Positions 25,061-37,142 of a stretch of 64,000 nucleotides of DNA are shown piece by piece. The notes under the pieces are model-generated. The model saw nothing but the letters and a program-made list of their open reading frames with translations, had not been told where the DNA came from and did no database searches. How positions within the stretch are numbered: the first letter of the stretch is position 1; every line of letters begins with the position of its first letter. The DNA lies in assembly GCF_000218685.1 (NCBI RefSeq), contig NW_006763294.1, positions 2,056,126-2,120,125 of the forward strand. The letters are read 5' to 3'. This DNA is from Serpula lacrymans var. lacrymans S7.9. Taxonomy: Eukaryota; Basidiomycota; Agaricomycetes; Boletales; Serpulaceae. The position numbers and the translations under genes are program-made.

Positions 25061-26706
25061 CTAGACATTAATACCGGCCATGAATTGATTGCGCTGTGTT
25101 CGGAATCTGCATCAGCGAACACCATCGGCTGTGAATCCACATACCAGTTGTTGGATGGTTTCTCTCTCGCTTGGCGGCAATCCGTTAATCTGTTCAGGAG
25201 TCAGACTTAATACTTGCATGAGCATTTGCTGTGCCGCGAAAATATTTTTTCAGTATGGGATACGAAGAGATCGGATAGAAAATGTCCCTACCCTCTGAGC
25301 TGGGTCAATGTTTAGGTCTGGTACGGGTTGAGAGGGCTGTGGGGCCGCTGGAGCCGGGGGAGGAGGGGGTCTGTAATATGATGGCTGTTGAGGAACGTGC
25401 TGCGGGGGCTGTTGCTGGTACATGCTTGAGGGTCCTTGCGCAGGGGGAGCAGACATGGAAGGTGGCGGCATGACTGGCTGTGGTTGATGCATGGGTGGCA
25501 TTTGCTGATAAGGATTCGAGGGTGGAGGGTGTGGTTGTGACTGAGGCTGAGGAGGCGCCGGAGCGGAGCTACTAGATGTTGCTGCGAGCATGCGCTGCCA
25601 AAAGCAGATCGTTCTTCGGATTTTACACGCAAGGTTCGGGGGGCCATGGACTTACCTGCAAGATGGCTGGGTCGACGATCTTGTTCAGTAGCAGTGCTTG
25701 GAACAACGCGTAAGCTAACTGCGGATGGGCTATTAACAGTGTCCGCGCTTGCTCAGGGTGAGTTATGACGAAAGCCTGTACAGGAATAGGAATAATGCCT
25801 TGAGGTTGCCGTCCGACGAGCCAAACCGAAAACCATTGCACACCTTCATTTGGGCTAAGACTTCCATCAGCTGACTTGGATTCATAGTTGCGAGTGTTTG
25901 ACTGGTTGTATCTAATGCAGTTGTTCCCATCGGAACGGGAACACCAGGTGGTAGATTCCCAAGGAAGGCATTTGGATCCTGACTCTTGGGATGACTCCTA
26001 TGGTCGTCACGCTCGCGGTCACGCCAATGTGGCCTACCTTCCCCACCATCAACTAGTTCGCCCCGGACGGTCGTCTTGCCCTCTAAAAAGGGATCCGAGT
26101 CAGCGAGATCGATCCTCAAGGGGCGACCTCCGACATCTACGTTGTTGAGGTTTCGCACAGCAGAAGCCGCAGTGTCGTGATCTTGATGATACATGGTTTG
26201 CAGATATGGGAGCAGAGCACACGACAAGCACGTTGACGATATATGTTTTTTTTTAGATTTCGAAACACGGGCACACGCATATTTTTGAGGGTGGTTGCGG
26301 TGATGTTACGGCGAAGAGTTGGATTGAGTCAGACGGAATCAAGATTGTCAAGTGAAAAAAATAAATTGGATGTACCCGCAAATTCACAGAAACCATAACC
26401 CCTAGGTTTTCCTGTGTCTCTATCAAAAACAAGCCTAAGCAGGGAGAGGTATAAATAAATAAAGAAGGAAAAGCGTGAGGAAAGGGACTAAGCACCTAAA
26501 GCCTATGACTTGGCCAACTGATTTGAAGACGTCGATAAGTTGTTCCTGGGGGGGCGATGTTGATGAGCGGTGCAGGCGATGATGAACAGACGGACGACAT
26601 ACCTCTCCCATGTTGTAGGGAACATTCCCGACTGAATGAAAGACGTTAGATTAGTCTCCAAGGGGATGGTGAAAGAGAAGAAGATACCAAACACGACTTT
26701 GCTCAT
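25061..26706 (-). CDS. RNA15: Cleavage stimulation factor 64-kDa subunit (CstF64/Rna15-like)
   Basis: RNA-binding subunit of the pre-mRNA 3'-end cleavage and polyadenylation complex. The N-terminal RRM is spread over four small exons: MSKVVF, VGNVPYNMGE (RNP2), EQLIDVFKSVGQVIGFR, LVFDRDTGKPRGYGFCEFA (RNP1) and NLNNVDVGGRPLRIDLADSD. The hinge that binds CstF77 and symplekin is in TLATMNPSQLMEVLAQMK and HPQLAYALFQALLLNKIVD. A Pro/Gln-rich linker follows. The C-terminal Rna15-type domain is LMQVLSLTPEQINGLPPSE and ends FMAGINV. The start ATG at 26704-26706 opens the RRM. Convergent with the ThrRS gene; divergent from the Hsp20 gene. Confidence 0.93.
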
Positions 26707-27417
26707 TGCGATGGTATAGCTGAACGCGGCGATAGGTAAAGTAACACAGGGTGATACCACAGGAATACGAATAATACGGCGAGCGAGTGGTGCTAGACTA
26801 GAGAACAGCTCAAGGAAAGTACAAGACTGCGACTGGGCTGTAGTGGTGACAAGTGACGTCGCGCGGGGAAGTGCAGTGCAGTCACAGCCACGTCACAGTA
26901 TGTCACAGTGCCACTAGTCTCTCTTTTTGTCCTTCCCCACCATCAACTCACAATCTCTACAGCCATCGTCATACACGTCTCCCTTGACATTCCGCAGACT
27001 TCAGACGCACTCGAGTCGCTATTACTGGAATCTGTGCACATCCACGTTCATGCGAAGCCTTTTTTCTCGCTGAATAAGGCTACCCACGATGCCCCACTGT
27101 CTGCGAGGAACTCGTGTCCGTGCGGTTCGAGGTTCGATGTTCAATGCACAGCTCTCCAAGAATGTTATTCATCATCCGAATCATCTCGACTTTTCTGGGA
27201 GCTGTGTGCCGAGTACCGACTCGATCTATTAATACTCCGCTTCCGTGCTGTACATGTTCGGGATCACACATCTGACTAACCCGAAATTTCCAACAGATGC
27301 CGTGACCCATTCTTGGAGTGCAGTCTTGCAAAAACTATAAAAGACGCAATCAACTTTTGCCCCTAGCTCCGTACATTCAGATCCTCGCAGCCACCTGCAT
27401 ATCACTACCGTCACTTC
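26707..27417. promoter_or_regulatory. Divergent intergenic region, CstF64 / Hsp20
   Basis: 711 bp between divergent starts. A plus-strand open frame at 26908-27279 has no recognisable motif and I do not call it. The 3' part holds the heat-shock and TATA elements listed separately. Confidence 0.45.
27283..27343 (+). promoter_or_regulatory. Candidate heat-shock element and TATA box of the Hsp20 gene
   Basis: gaaatttc at 27283-27290 is a perfect nGAAnnTTCn dimer of heat-shock half-sites, and ttcttgga at about 27310 is a near match. ctataaaag at 27335-27343 is a TATA box about 75 bp upstream of the start codon. The spacing fits a heat-inducible promoter. Confidence 0.5.
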
Positions 27418-28043
27418 ATGACAGTCGCCTGCCCCCCCGCCGTACGCAAACTGGATCAATCTCGCAGTCGTGAACAGACCCTTCGACGCTTAGATCGAGC
27501 TCTAGCCAGGAGATACGTAGAATTATTATTGAGGCGCCACCAAATGCTAGCCGCACAGAGGAATCAACAGGACAATCCAAAGCTCAAACCAAGGTATGTC
27601 TGTCATCATACTTTTATTCGCGCATTCGCTGACTTCTATCGCAGGTTGGAGCTATGTGATGATCCTGATTCAAGTAGAGTCACTGCTACCCTCGAGTTAC
27701 CTGGATTGAAAGCAAATGACATTGCCATACATCTGGACGGTAGCAGACTCATCATCTCTGGTGAGCGCCGATCGAACATTCCACCCGATAAAGTGTTAGC
27801 CGACTCCAAATACCCCGTCAAGGAGATTAAGTACGGGAAATTTGATCGTATCGTAGATGTTCCAGCGGGCACAATGGTCAGCATTCGACGTTTGTAATAC
27901 ATGCCTGGCGCTAACTTTTTCTGCAGATGAGCACCGTGTCTGCATCTATGAGTGACGGCATGCTCCTTGTGACTTGGCCTCGAGTGCCAGCAGGGGCTAC
28001 AGCGCGGTCCCAGACACAGTCACCGAACAATACCCATGACTAA
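27418..28043 (+). CDS. Small heat shock protein, Hsp20/alpha-crystallin type
   Basis: ATP-independent holdase chaperone. Three exons (27418-27593, 27645-27876, 27927-28043) give 174 residues. A basic N-terminal arm (DRALARRYVELLLRRHQ) precedes the alpha-crystallin domain: VTATLELPGLKANDIAIHLD, RLIISGERRS, KEIKYGKFDRIVDVPAG, MSDGMLLVTWPRVP. The usual I-x-I/V C-terminal anchor is not evident; the tail is ATARSQTQSPNNTHD. The N-terminal arm is rich in arginine, unlike the Phe/Trp-rich arms of most fungal Hsp20 proteins. A candidate heat-shock element lies 128-135 bp upstream. Confidence 0.88.
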
Positions 28044-28373
28044 TATGTCGTTTTGCATTTATCGTTGTTCCCATTTCACCCCTCTGCTCATGTCCTATTT
28101 ATACGTGCATTCGATTAACCTTATGATCATACCGTACTCTATACACGCTATAAACTTTATTCGAACTTCGAGGCTTTCAGGGTAGTCTCATTCATGTATT
28201 CTCATTCTTTATTCGGGGCTTTACGCTGCTTGTATCTGATACTGCATATCACAGTTAAACCGTTTACGCTAGATGCCTTTTTGCTCCACTTGGTTCAAAC
28301 ACTACTTACATATGTTGAAATAACAGCACCACTCTACTATATCTTATCGATATCCACATACACTACATAGATC
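28044..28373. terminator. Convergent 3' regions of Hsp20 and carboxylesterase
   Basis: 330 bp of AT-rich sequence between two convergent stops, presumably both 3' UTRs. No defined poly(A) signal can be assigned with confidence. Confidence 0.35.
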
Positions 28374-30533
28374 CTAATTCTGACAGCGCTCTACCTTGCT
28401 TATTGCGAAATTGCATCTCTCTGTTTCTGGCATGGGCTGATCTTCCATGTAACTCCCGCTTTCTGTCGTGATATTTTGAGGCTGCTGTTGGAGGACCATG
28501 CGGACTTCACTGGTAGTCGTGTAAGGCTCCCACTCAGGGGACATTTCGAGTTTGTATGTATTCGGGTTGCCCGAGCGCACGAACGACAGCCAGTAAGAGA
28601 TAAGCTCCGACGTGAATGCCAGCTCGATCGGTGTTTGAGGCGTGAACGTCGTCGTTCCATTATACCTAGCAAAAAAAAAAATAGGACCGTCAAGCCCGAA
28701 CACGAAGCGCTAGTGTCAAACTCACCCAGTGTTGGTGCCTTGGAACATCATCCAGTTCTCTGCCGCGTGAGCGACAACATCGCTGCCACTGGTAGGGTTA
28801 GGCTGGTTGTAACGATACGTCCAAGTGTCCGAGTAACGCGCCGAGTTCTCCCCCATCGCTTCCCGCTAAATGAAAAACACCACACAAGGGGCTGTTCAGT
28901 ACATTCCATTCCAAGTGGCTCTCGCTCGCGACGGAGAGAACGAAAATAGTGCAAAAAACAATGACTCACCCCGCATATCACGTCAGGTTCCCCTGTCGCC
29001 ACCTGGAACTGCTGACTGGCGGACTCGTAGTCAGAGAGAGGGTAGAGCGCTAAGAACTCTTGGAGGTCGGCGTCAGTGAGTAGTGGGAAATACGCTTTGA
29101 GCGCTTCGGTGATATTGGTGCCACCGGAGAGCGTCTCGTTAGAGGTGGAGCTGGGGGAAATCAATTTGGTCAGGCACGCCCCCTCCCTCGAAAGTCAGCG
29201 ATGTAGATCGCCGGAAGTATCACGTACCCAACAATCAGAGGAACTCTCCTAAAATTGCCTTCCAAGAATAATTTGGTGGGGTAATCCGTGAGCAGTGCTC
29301 CGTCCAAGACAGGATGGAACGAGTTGTACAGCCCCGAGCTGCGAGAACGTGAAATTAATGAGAAAAGTGGGGCGACAGAGCAACCCGTAATTGTATCACA
29401 CGCACAATGCGCCCATCACCGCAGCATCCTGTGCACGAGCCAAAGCACTGATGCTCGCATTTCTCAAACAGGCCATCTGCGCTGCGGTCGTCCCGTTCCC
29501 ACAACCTGCATAGGAGGAATAGAAATCGAAAAGGGGCTAATATTCGCATGCTCGATGAGGATGCCTGTGTACTGTTTTTAGAAGAGCGCAACTTACCAGT
29601 TGTTCTTCGGGGGTGGACACAGGCGTCCTAAACACGCTCTGTGCGATGGCACCAGAGAACAATACTTCGTCTTCATGAGCGACCATGTGTAATTCCACAG
29701 AACTTCCTCCAGCACTCTGGCCGTTGATCGTCACATGATCAGGGTCGCCGCCAAAAGCGCTGATATACTGGTTGACCCATTTGAGAGCTTGGATTTGATC
29801 TTTGAAGCCAGCGTTGAAGTCGCCTATGGAGGCGTCCACGAAGTCGGGGTTGGACAGGAAGCCGAAGGAGTCCAGACGATAGTAGACGGAGACGATGACG
29901 ACGTTCGGACTCTGGTTAATCCAGGGGTCAAATGGCCAATTGCGTGGGTTTCCGTAGACGTAGCCTTAGTTTAACTTATGCTTCATTAAACTTACTTTAT
30001 GGATGCGAGCAGTGTAGCGTACCTCCACCATGTATATAAAACAGGACAGGCACTATGGTATGCCCTCTGGATAAGCATTGGAGACGAGGCGAATGGCAAG
30101 GACGCACGCACGGTTATCTCCTTCCTTCGCTCCAGCAGGTGCGTAAATATTCACTTTGAGACAATCTTCCGAACCAGCTCCTCCGTGATCCCCACCTACC
30201 ACCAGTCAAGAGCCGCACACACGGGAACGTGGCGCGTCAGGACGTACCTCCGGTGGTACCTTGGACACAGAACATGGGGTACGTGGTGGCATTGATGACC
30301 TGTCCGTTTGCTTCTTGGGAGATGCGAGTCGTGTTCAGAGGTAGCGGTGCGCGCCATCGTAATTCGGCCAGGGGAGGCTCGGCATAGGGAATGCCCAGGT
30401 AGGCTACCGTGTTGGGATACGACCGGTTTCCCAGATAGCTCGCATAGCCGACATCGACGACGTTGGGCGCTGATGACGCGAGCACGTCGCCGCTGAACAC
30501 CAAGCCCAGAAGAAAAAGGGCGACGTTGAGCAT
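28374..30533 (-). CDS. Secreted type-B carboxylesterase/lipase (alpha/beta hydrolase), copy A
   Basis: Hydrolyses carboxylic esters; substrate unknown. MLNVALFLLGLVFSGDVLAS is a signal peptide. Then come AYLGIPYAEPPLAELRWRAP (the type-B N-terminal signature), GSEDCLKVNIYAP (second signature), IHGGG (oxyanion hole), GGDPDHVTINGQSAGGSS with the nucleophile serine in GQSAGG, and VVAHAAENWMMF, the likely catalytic histidine region. It ends KVERCQN. Several short introns. I chose the ATG at 30531-30533 because a TATA box sits at 30595-30602, only a few bases from the upstream ATG at 30593, which would leave no 5' UTR. The exon structure near 29590 is unclear. Its 5' two-thirds is duplicated inverted at 56700-57705. 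Confidence 0.85.
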
Positions 30534-31206
30534 TTCAGAAGAGAGCAGATGAGAAACCCTCGAGGAGAACGCTGCCGCTCCTTCCACCTCCATCTATATA
30601 ACTGGCAGGTAAAAAGAGATCACAAGTTGCTGGATGGTCACGGCGTATGTTCGGATGGAATCACGAGGAATAATATGGGCCTTGTAATAGAATGCATTTT
30701 ACGATATATTCCATGGAATTTTGGCAGCGAAGCCTACGATGCTCACGAGGATGGAAGAAAAGAGTCACAAGGTCTTCCACAGGACTCGGGAAACGGTTAT
30801 TACGGACCACGGTGAGGCCGTCGGAATCATGATTATAGATTTCTTTGTCATTATTCGCAGCGACATCCTCCATAAACATTTGGCAACTATCTGGGGATCG
30901 TTATAACATAGCAGCATGGGAGTCTGAGTGGCACTATCAAACTACCCACTTTCGAACCGTCGCGATGATTTAACTACACTAGAGGCCTGGCACGGTACCT
31001 ACACCTGAAACAGTGTACTAAAATATACATGGACATGTTAACGATGACGAATCATAGATTCCGCTCTGTGAAAATAAATAATAGGAAAGATATGGCATGT
31101 TTGACAGCTTTGCTGTCTTCCTGGCTACGACTGTGATACAGATCCTTGTTAGTTTTGAAAGTAGTAATGCTCAAATGGACTCACGAACAAACTTGACATC
31201 CCTTCT
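30534..31206. promoter_or_regulatory. Carboxylesterase promoter region with TATA box at 30595-30602
   Basis: 673 bp between the stop of the unknown gene and the start of the esterase, both minus strand. The TATA box (gttatata on the minus strand) is retained in copy B as tatataaa at 56636-56643. The whole segment is conserved between the inverted copies. Confidence 0.5.
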
Positions 31207-32277
31207 TCAGGCCGGGGCCGCCGCATTGTCAGGCTGACAGTCTTCGTATTCACGTAGTCTGGCTTTGAGCTGGGCTATTTCAGCCAGTCTTTCAGCGTCG
31301 CGGCGCGCACTTTCAGCCTTGAGTTGCTCTCGTTCCGCACGACCGTGTTCTTCACCTACCTTCATCCCGCGTTCTTCACCTATCTTTATCCCATTTTCAA
31401 CATCCTTTTGATAAGTTAAAAAAAATTAATAGATAGCAAAATACGACAGCGAGAGTTTACTCACTTTACGTCGACTTTCTTCTCGTTTTCTCTGTTCCTC
31501 CCTCACCCTGTCACACGCCTCACTCCATGCCCTGTCATATTCTTCAGATATCGTCTCTATACTGTTACGATGGTCGAATTTCAACCCGTGATAGTTGGCG
31601 CGCATGTCGTGTGAACTACACTTCTCCTCTGCATTTGGAAATAGTTTCTTCAACGTGTCAAACACGGTATTCGCAAACCAGTAGCACTGGTGCTCATAAA
31701 GATTGTAGAGCGGGGCGTGTTTGTTGATGACTTTCAACAGGATGCATAGCTGCCGAACAGAAGGCGATAAATAATTTCCGGTGATATTGGAGGGACAAGA
31801 CTCGGAGAATGTAAGGGTACAGAGCTCCCTGTATGGTTTATACGGTTTAGTCAACTCCGTTTTATCGTCTTCTTTGGTGATGACAATACGATCATGGGCA
31901 GGAGTATCGGAGACTGACGGTGACACAATGGCAGAGCCTAGAGGGGTATGAACAGACGAGTTGGGTGACGGAGCGGAGGGTGAACGGTCGACGACCACAA
32001 GTGCCTTGGCCGTGATGTTTGGGTCCGGGTAGCAAACGGAAATCAACAAGAATTCGTGTTTCTTGTCGTCTTTGCATTTACAAAACACGATGTGGTCGAT
32101 ATAACAATTTGTGGACCTATCGTCTACGCAAAGCTGCCGCTCCCATGACTCAGGTCCCATAGGCCCGATGACGCCCTCCTGGAATATGCCAAAAATGTCG
32201 TTTGGATAAGGCATGTGTGGTCGAAAAAGAGTCGAGTAGATGTTATGGAGAATAAGAGAAAAACGACCTGAACCCAT
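31207..32277 (-). CDS. Uncharacterised protein with CYWFA motif and C-terminal coiled coil, copy A
   Basis: I do not recognise a named family. Two exons (31465-32277 and 31207-31404, 60-bp GT-AG intron) encode 336 residues. Residues 1 to about 90 hold IDHIVFCKCKDDKKHEFLLI, a beta-rich segment. A Ser/Pro-rich linker follows, then a conserved-looking core with PLYNLYEHQCYWFANTVFD and SSHDMRANYHGLKFDHR, and then a charged coiled coil (EACDRVREEQRKREESRRK; REQLKAESARRDAERLAEIA). The Cys in CYWFA and nearby His residues could suggest a papain- or LRAT-like active site, but that is speculation. No signal peptide or membrane segment. It lies upstream of the esterase on the same strand, and both were duplicated together. 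Confidence 0.75.
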
Positions 32278-33762
32278 CTTTAATCTGTAGCTGGTGAGGG
32301 CTGTAAGGGCTGAGGGTGTTTCAAGTTCCAGAGGGTCTGACCGTCTTCAATGGCGCTGGCAATGCTATGATATGACAGTCTATCAAATCAAACTTCTAAC
32401 AAGCTCGTGTACTACACATGTCTCGTACATAAGCGCCCATAAGCACCCATAAACGTCCAGTAAATTGCCGTGAGAATGTTCACGATGTCTACATATGGGC
32501 AACTTGAACATCCTGTGTTCGGACTCGGTGCAAGTAATCCAGTACACCCTACACCAATCATTCTCCTGGGGTCCATGCTTGAATGACAGTCTGAATACTC
32601 GCTTTCAATGGCCAGTGCACTTCAAACCCAGAAGATAAATTATCAACCGAGTAGTGCTTGGGTCGTGCTACCAAAAAAATAACCTTGAACTTTTCACCGG
32701 TCACCTGTAAATCAATGGAGCGGCACACAGCTTTTGAACAAGTGGCCTGGTATACATATCAGAGCAAATCCCTCGTATAACGTCACCATCATCAGACATC
32801 TCAATCAACTCGATGGACTGAAATAGTCGAGCATTCATTACATCAACTTATAGTCATAGAACACTGATTCGTTTACAGAGGCCCTCAGTGAACAAATAGC
32901 ATAGCATCGTAGCCAGTCAGGGGTCTGCGGGAAGGTATGACTCGGACGTGTCAAATCACGGTTAATGTAGGGAATATTTTGCCCTTCACCCTCACATCGC
33001 ATGAGTCACAATCGTAAGTATCTCTCCTTCCAAATCAGGGGAAGATTCTCATTATCATGATGGACACTATCACTGATGACGGTTCGTGGTCATCTCCTTA
33101 GGGCCCAAGCAACGTGTATTTCACTTCGGTTACTCCCCTACCGTTAATTGCGCATGGAAATATCCTACTCCAGTCTCAGCGATGTCAGCTGTCAATGGAC
33201 GAAAGCAATTGTCGCAATACGCCGAGACGTCAGCATGAGCTTGATGTACCTGTACCTGTGCTTGTGCCGCTAGCTGGGATCATGACGCGTTTTGATTCAT
33301 CAGCGCAGCCTCGCATAAACCTATAGCCTGTATCGACAGCATTCCAGATTTGAAGTCAAGTTTGAACGGGGTAAGATTTGTTCAACCTATCAATTTCACA
33401 CACCCTAAAACTTTGATGCACGTAGTAGGTTTTAGCCCTAACCAGCGCATCGTGGGATTGAGAAGCTCTCTACTGACGCTTTACTGTTCAGCACTTTATC
33501 ATGGCAGGGGTGGACAGCGCGACTTATCGGGGGCTAATGTATCTCCCCGAAACGGTGCGATCAAGCTAGCCCATCTACCGTAAGTTAGTGTGCTATCTCA
33601 TGGTGGCGTAGTTCTGTGAATACGAATACTGACCGACTAATGGAATATTTCTCCCCGGAAAATGGATATTGTCATGCTTTGCATATGACTGGACTTCGAC
33701 TTGCATTTTAATCTCTGCTCAACTTCCATGCACTTTCTTTCATGTCCCGCAAATTTTACGGA
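32278..33762. other. Upstream region of the unknown gene, within the inverted repeat
   Basis: About 1.5 kb conserved between copies A and B. Short frames such as 33350-33583 (and its counterpart at 53695-53895) are alike only because the DNA is duplicated; I see no protein signal in them. Confidence 0.5.
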
Positions 33763-34031
33763 CTTAATTGTCTATAGGTTCTGAATGCTGAGCTCCCGTA
33801 TCAGATAATAATTTCGTACTTTCCATGACCCCCACCCGAATACGGAGCGCACCACGCCCGCCCTCGATCGCCACACATTGATTTCCTCAGGAGCTGCGCA
33901 ATCTCACTGCTTCTAATCTAGCGTTCTACAGAAGATTAGAGGCGATCACACCATAGTCTATCATTCAAGACGAGCCTATTTATACGTCGACAAACTACTG
34001 AACTACCAGATCATCACCATTCTCCGATACA

Positions 34032-37000
34032 TCAACCAGGAGGTCTTGGAGCGTGGTTCGAAGGAACAGTACAATGATGCATGAACGATGACCACCTATC
34101 CTCCAACATTATACCTCTCTGTCGATGATCGATACCAGGGATGATTTGAGGGGTGTATACGGCACCGGTGTCATAAGAATAGGAAGGCCCAGGAATTTCA
34201 CGGTAGAGGTTTTCCCATTCAAGTGGCAAGCCCACTACACGTTCACTTGTAGGATGTCCGTGATAAGACGACGAGGGTCCAGGGATGCATCCAGAAGACT
34301 GTTGAAGTCTCTGAGATGATTGCCCTTGTATGGGTATTTCGGTCATTGGGCCAGTAGAGTAGTCAACTGAAACTTCTGTCGGGCTGAAGGGTATATAATC
34401 TGTTGAAGGTTTAGGAGTGACCAACATCGTCCGTCCACCAAAGATGGCTAGTTCATCGTCACCCTCATCACGGTCAGCAGTGTGACTTTGTCCTGCGGTG
34501 AATGATGCAGGATGCATGACCACGTCTTGACTCGACAGCAGTGCTTTTTGGCGTAGCCTAAGCAGGATGGGCTACGGTACAACCATATCAATCAACGAAC
34601 GAAAATATGAAAAAGCGTTTTGGCACTCACCAGCGCCTTCTTCGCGCGACTACTTGTTTCAGCTGCAGCTTTGAACAACGAGCATGCTTGTTCCAGTTTT
34701 TCGAATGGCGGAGGATCAAGTTTCAAGCCTAATCTACGCATAGCTACGGTGCCGATTATGACCTGGCAGGTAAAATAAGGAGTGATAACTATCCGAAATG
34801 AAATGCTTACTGCGGCAGAAAATGCATAAGACCATATTCGCCAAACACGAGCACAGAGGATAGGCTGAAGTGAGTACTGAACTCTTGTAGAATCCAGGAC
34901 TACGCATGCACTTTGATATGCGGCAAGAAAGGACTGGCCTAGAGGGCTTCTCATCGGGTCAGAAGGGTAGTCGGTCATAGCTTGCGCGAAAAATCCTCTG
35001 TGAAGAAAAAGCAGAGCTATTATGAAAACATCAGAGCCATGTCGTATTTGTGGTTTTCGTGTGATTGTACGTACTGAGCTCCCGATAGTGAGATCGCACC
35101 CAAGCTTGCATCTCTTTGGACGTCTGCTCGAGATGCGCCGTGTTTTGTGATCTTGGGACATCAAATTCGCGAATTTTCCGGTCGAGTTCCAGGATAGACT
35201 GATAACTCGGAGGTTTCACCGCTTGAGTGACTTGCACGACTGGCGCCAAGCATTCCACGGTGTACCTGAAGCTCCATGCGCCAACTACAGTACAGTCATT
35301 AGAACGGGAGGAAATGCCATTCTAAGAACACCTTACAGCCCAAAGGAACTTCCCCTTCTTGAAAAGTGATTTCATCGATTTCTGTTGGGTATTGGCAGTG
35401 GATAAAATCTGGCATGATAACTGGGGGGCGGCCGGTAACTAGACTCTGTAAATATAGATAAGAAGGTTGCGACCCGTGTTAATCCCCGTGGCGTACCTGC
35501 CAGAGGGTGCCTGCAAACAGATTCCAGAACGACACCCGTCGATCGTAAGCCTCTCTACCCTCAAAGCCCCACAACGAGGGATCCTTGTCTTGGCAAAGAT
35601 AATGTGGTCGTTACTAGCGGAAAGTGAGATAACACGAAGACTTACGAGACCCAATCTAGAAACTACCATCAGATATTTCGAAAAGAAGCATTTTAGGTTG
35701 CGGCTCGTACCTGAAGTGCTATCTGGCCCGCAAAATTGAGAAGAGAGTAGGAATTCTCCAAGTTACTCTCCAAGCCGCTCATGCCATTGTATATGCTCAT
35801 GAGATGCAACGCTTTCACCGTAACGATTGATCTATTGGTCAGTACTGGCTGCAAACAAAGTGCTGACCGTGCAAGCCTGTAATAAAGTTGACCCTCGGCA
35901 TTGTATGGAGGAAGAGTGAAATCGACAAGAGCACCAATGGCAAGGACAATGAATAAGAGTGCCAGATCGTGTGGTCCATATTCCCGCGACTGGGAAGGGT
36001 TCCTCAGGTGTTTGTATACAGCGGGGATGAGTTCAATGATGATATGTCGACGCGATACTATGTGGAACATCCAGGTTAAGTGCTCGGTGAAAGTCTCGCA
36101 TAGCAGAGTCGCTCTTCCTATCTCTGGTAGAAATGACTCTATCATTGATTGCACAGGAGCTATTGGGATGCCAGAAGGTGTCAATGGGAAGGATTTATAG
36201 AATACATTGATTTCGTCTGGAAGATAGGAGGCGTCGAAATCTTGAGGAAAACTTGGTGGTGTCGAAGCCTCCGTGACGATTTCTTTTGCCCTCTTAGGGA
36301 AATATATGGCTATATTCTCATGGAAATAAAAGATCGCTCACCAATAATAAACTCTTTAAAACAGACGCCCAGTCGCTTGGAAATTATTATTCATGACTTC
36401 GAAAAACACAAGGACCTACCTCCGAACCACCTGATGGCCCAAAAAAACGGACAGCACTGCGAACAGCTCCACTGTGCTCCTCGCTATCAAGATGCAAGGA
36501 ACCCAAAGCGTCGATTAGGCCATATCTATTGAACTCGTTTATGGTTTTTGATTGCTCCTCAGTCTCAGTCTCGGTATCGTCTGGAGATGGCACATTGATT
36601 AGAAGAGGGTGAGGCTGATTTGAAGAATTGGTTTGAATGATGGCTAGTGCATCCTCTAGCGAATGCATGCGTTCCTCCATTTTGGTCATCTTACGACGAA
36701 GATAGTCTTCAGCGATTCCAACGAACCTATGCAAATGACAGGTACTTCAGCACACGACCAAGAAATGACAAGTGGTAATAATACAACTAACCGGCTTCCT
36801 TCTCCTGGAGGCATGGTGCCTGAAAGTAAAGACAATAAACACCAGCAAAGATCTTACGTATCTTCTCATACCATTAGGGCATAACATGCCGCATCCTCTT
36901 TTAACGCAGGTTGAGCAAGGCACTTTATAACGAAATTGTTAGCAAAAGAACAGCACGAAGAAGACATTAAATTAGTTGGTAATAGCCCTTACCTTGTCTA

Positions 37001-37142
37001 TCACATTTCGCTTTTAACCTATTCAAGTTTCGAGTTGGGATATTAGCATACGTTGGACAGGACTGGGTTTGACGACGTGCCTGCGGCATTCTGCACACGC
37101 AATCTCTCCTCTCGTTCGCCGCCTCTCCCTACTACTGCACAT
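34032..37142 (-). CDS. Zn2Cys6 fungal transcription factor
   Basis: DNA-binding regulator of unknown target genes. The N-terminus is MCSSRERRRTRGEIACAECR. The binuclear cluster continues RLKAKCDRQ and VPCSTCVKRGCGMLCPNG, giving the six cysteines across three small exons. GEGSRFVGIAEDYLRRK and KMEERMHSLEDALA form the linker and dimerising coiled coil. The middle homology (fungal-specific TF) domain shows ALLFIVLAIGALVDF and RVSFWNLFAGTLWQSLVTGRP. The C-terminus is Ser/Pro-rich and ends near LEDRWSSFMHH. Many introns, one apparently GC-AG. The ATG at 37140-37142 is the only start that gives the cluster. The regulator starts 958 bp from the stop of the small cysteine-rich gene, on the same strand. 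Confidence 0.9.

Larger units (their letters stand above)
29455..33762 (-). repeat. Inverted duplication, copy A (about 4.3 kb)
   Basis: The reverse complement of this segment matches 53488-57705 along its length. The segment covers the 5' part of the esterase, its promoter, the whole unknown gene and about 1.5 kb upstream of it. Copy A keeps both reading frames open; copy B does not. Boundaries were read by eye: the left edge is near gaaatgcgag (29450s) and the right edge near gcaaatttta (33750s). Confidence 0.9.

Noticed and set aside
33350..33583. Open frame conserved in both inverted arms (also 53695-53895)
   Set aside because: Both copies resemble each other only because the whole arm is duplicated. 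There is no recognisable motif.
28374..33762. Reading the unknown gene and esterase as a toxin-antidote or spore-killer pair
   Set aside because: They are adjacent and co-duplicated, but the esterase is a standard secreted hydrolase and nothing in the sequence shows drive or toxicity.
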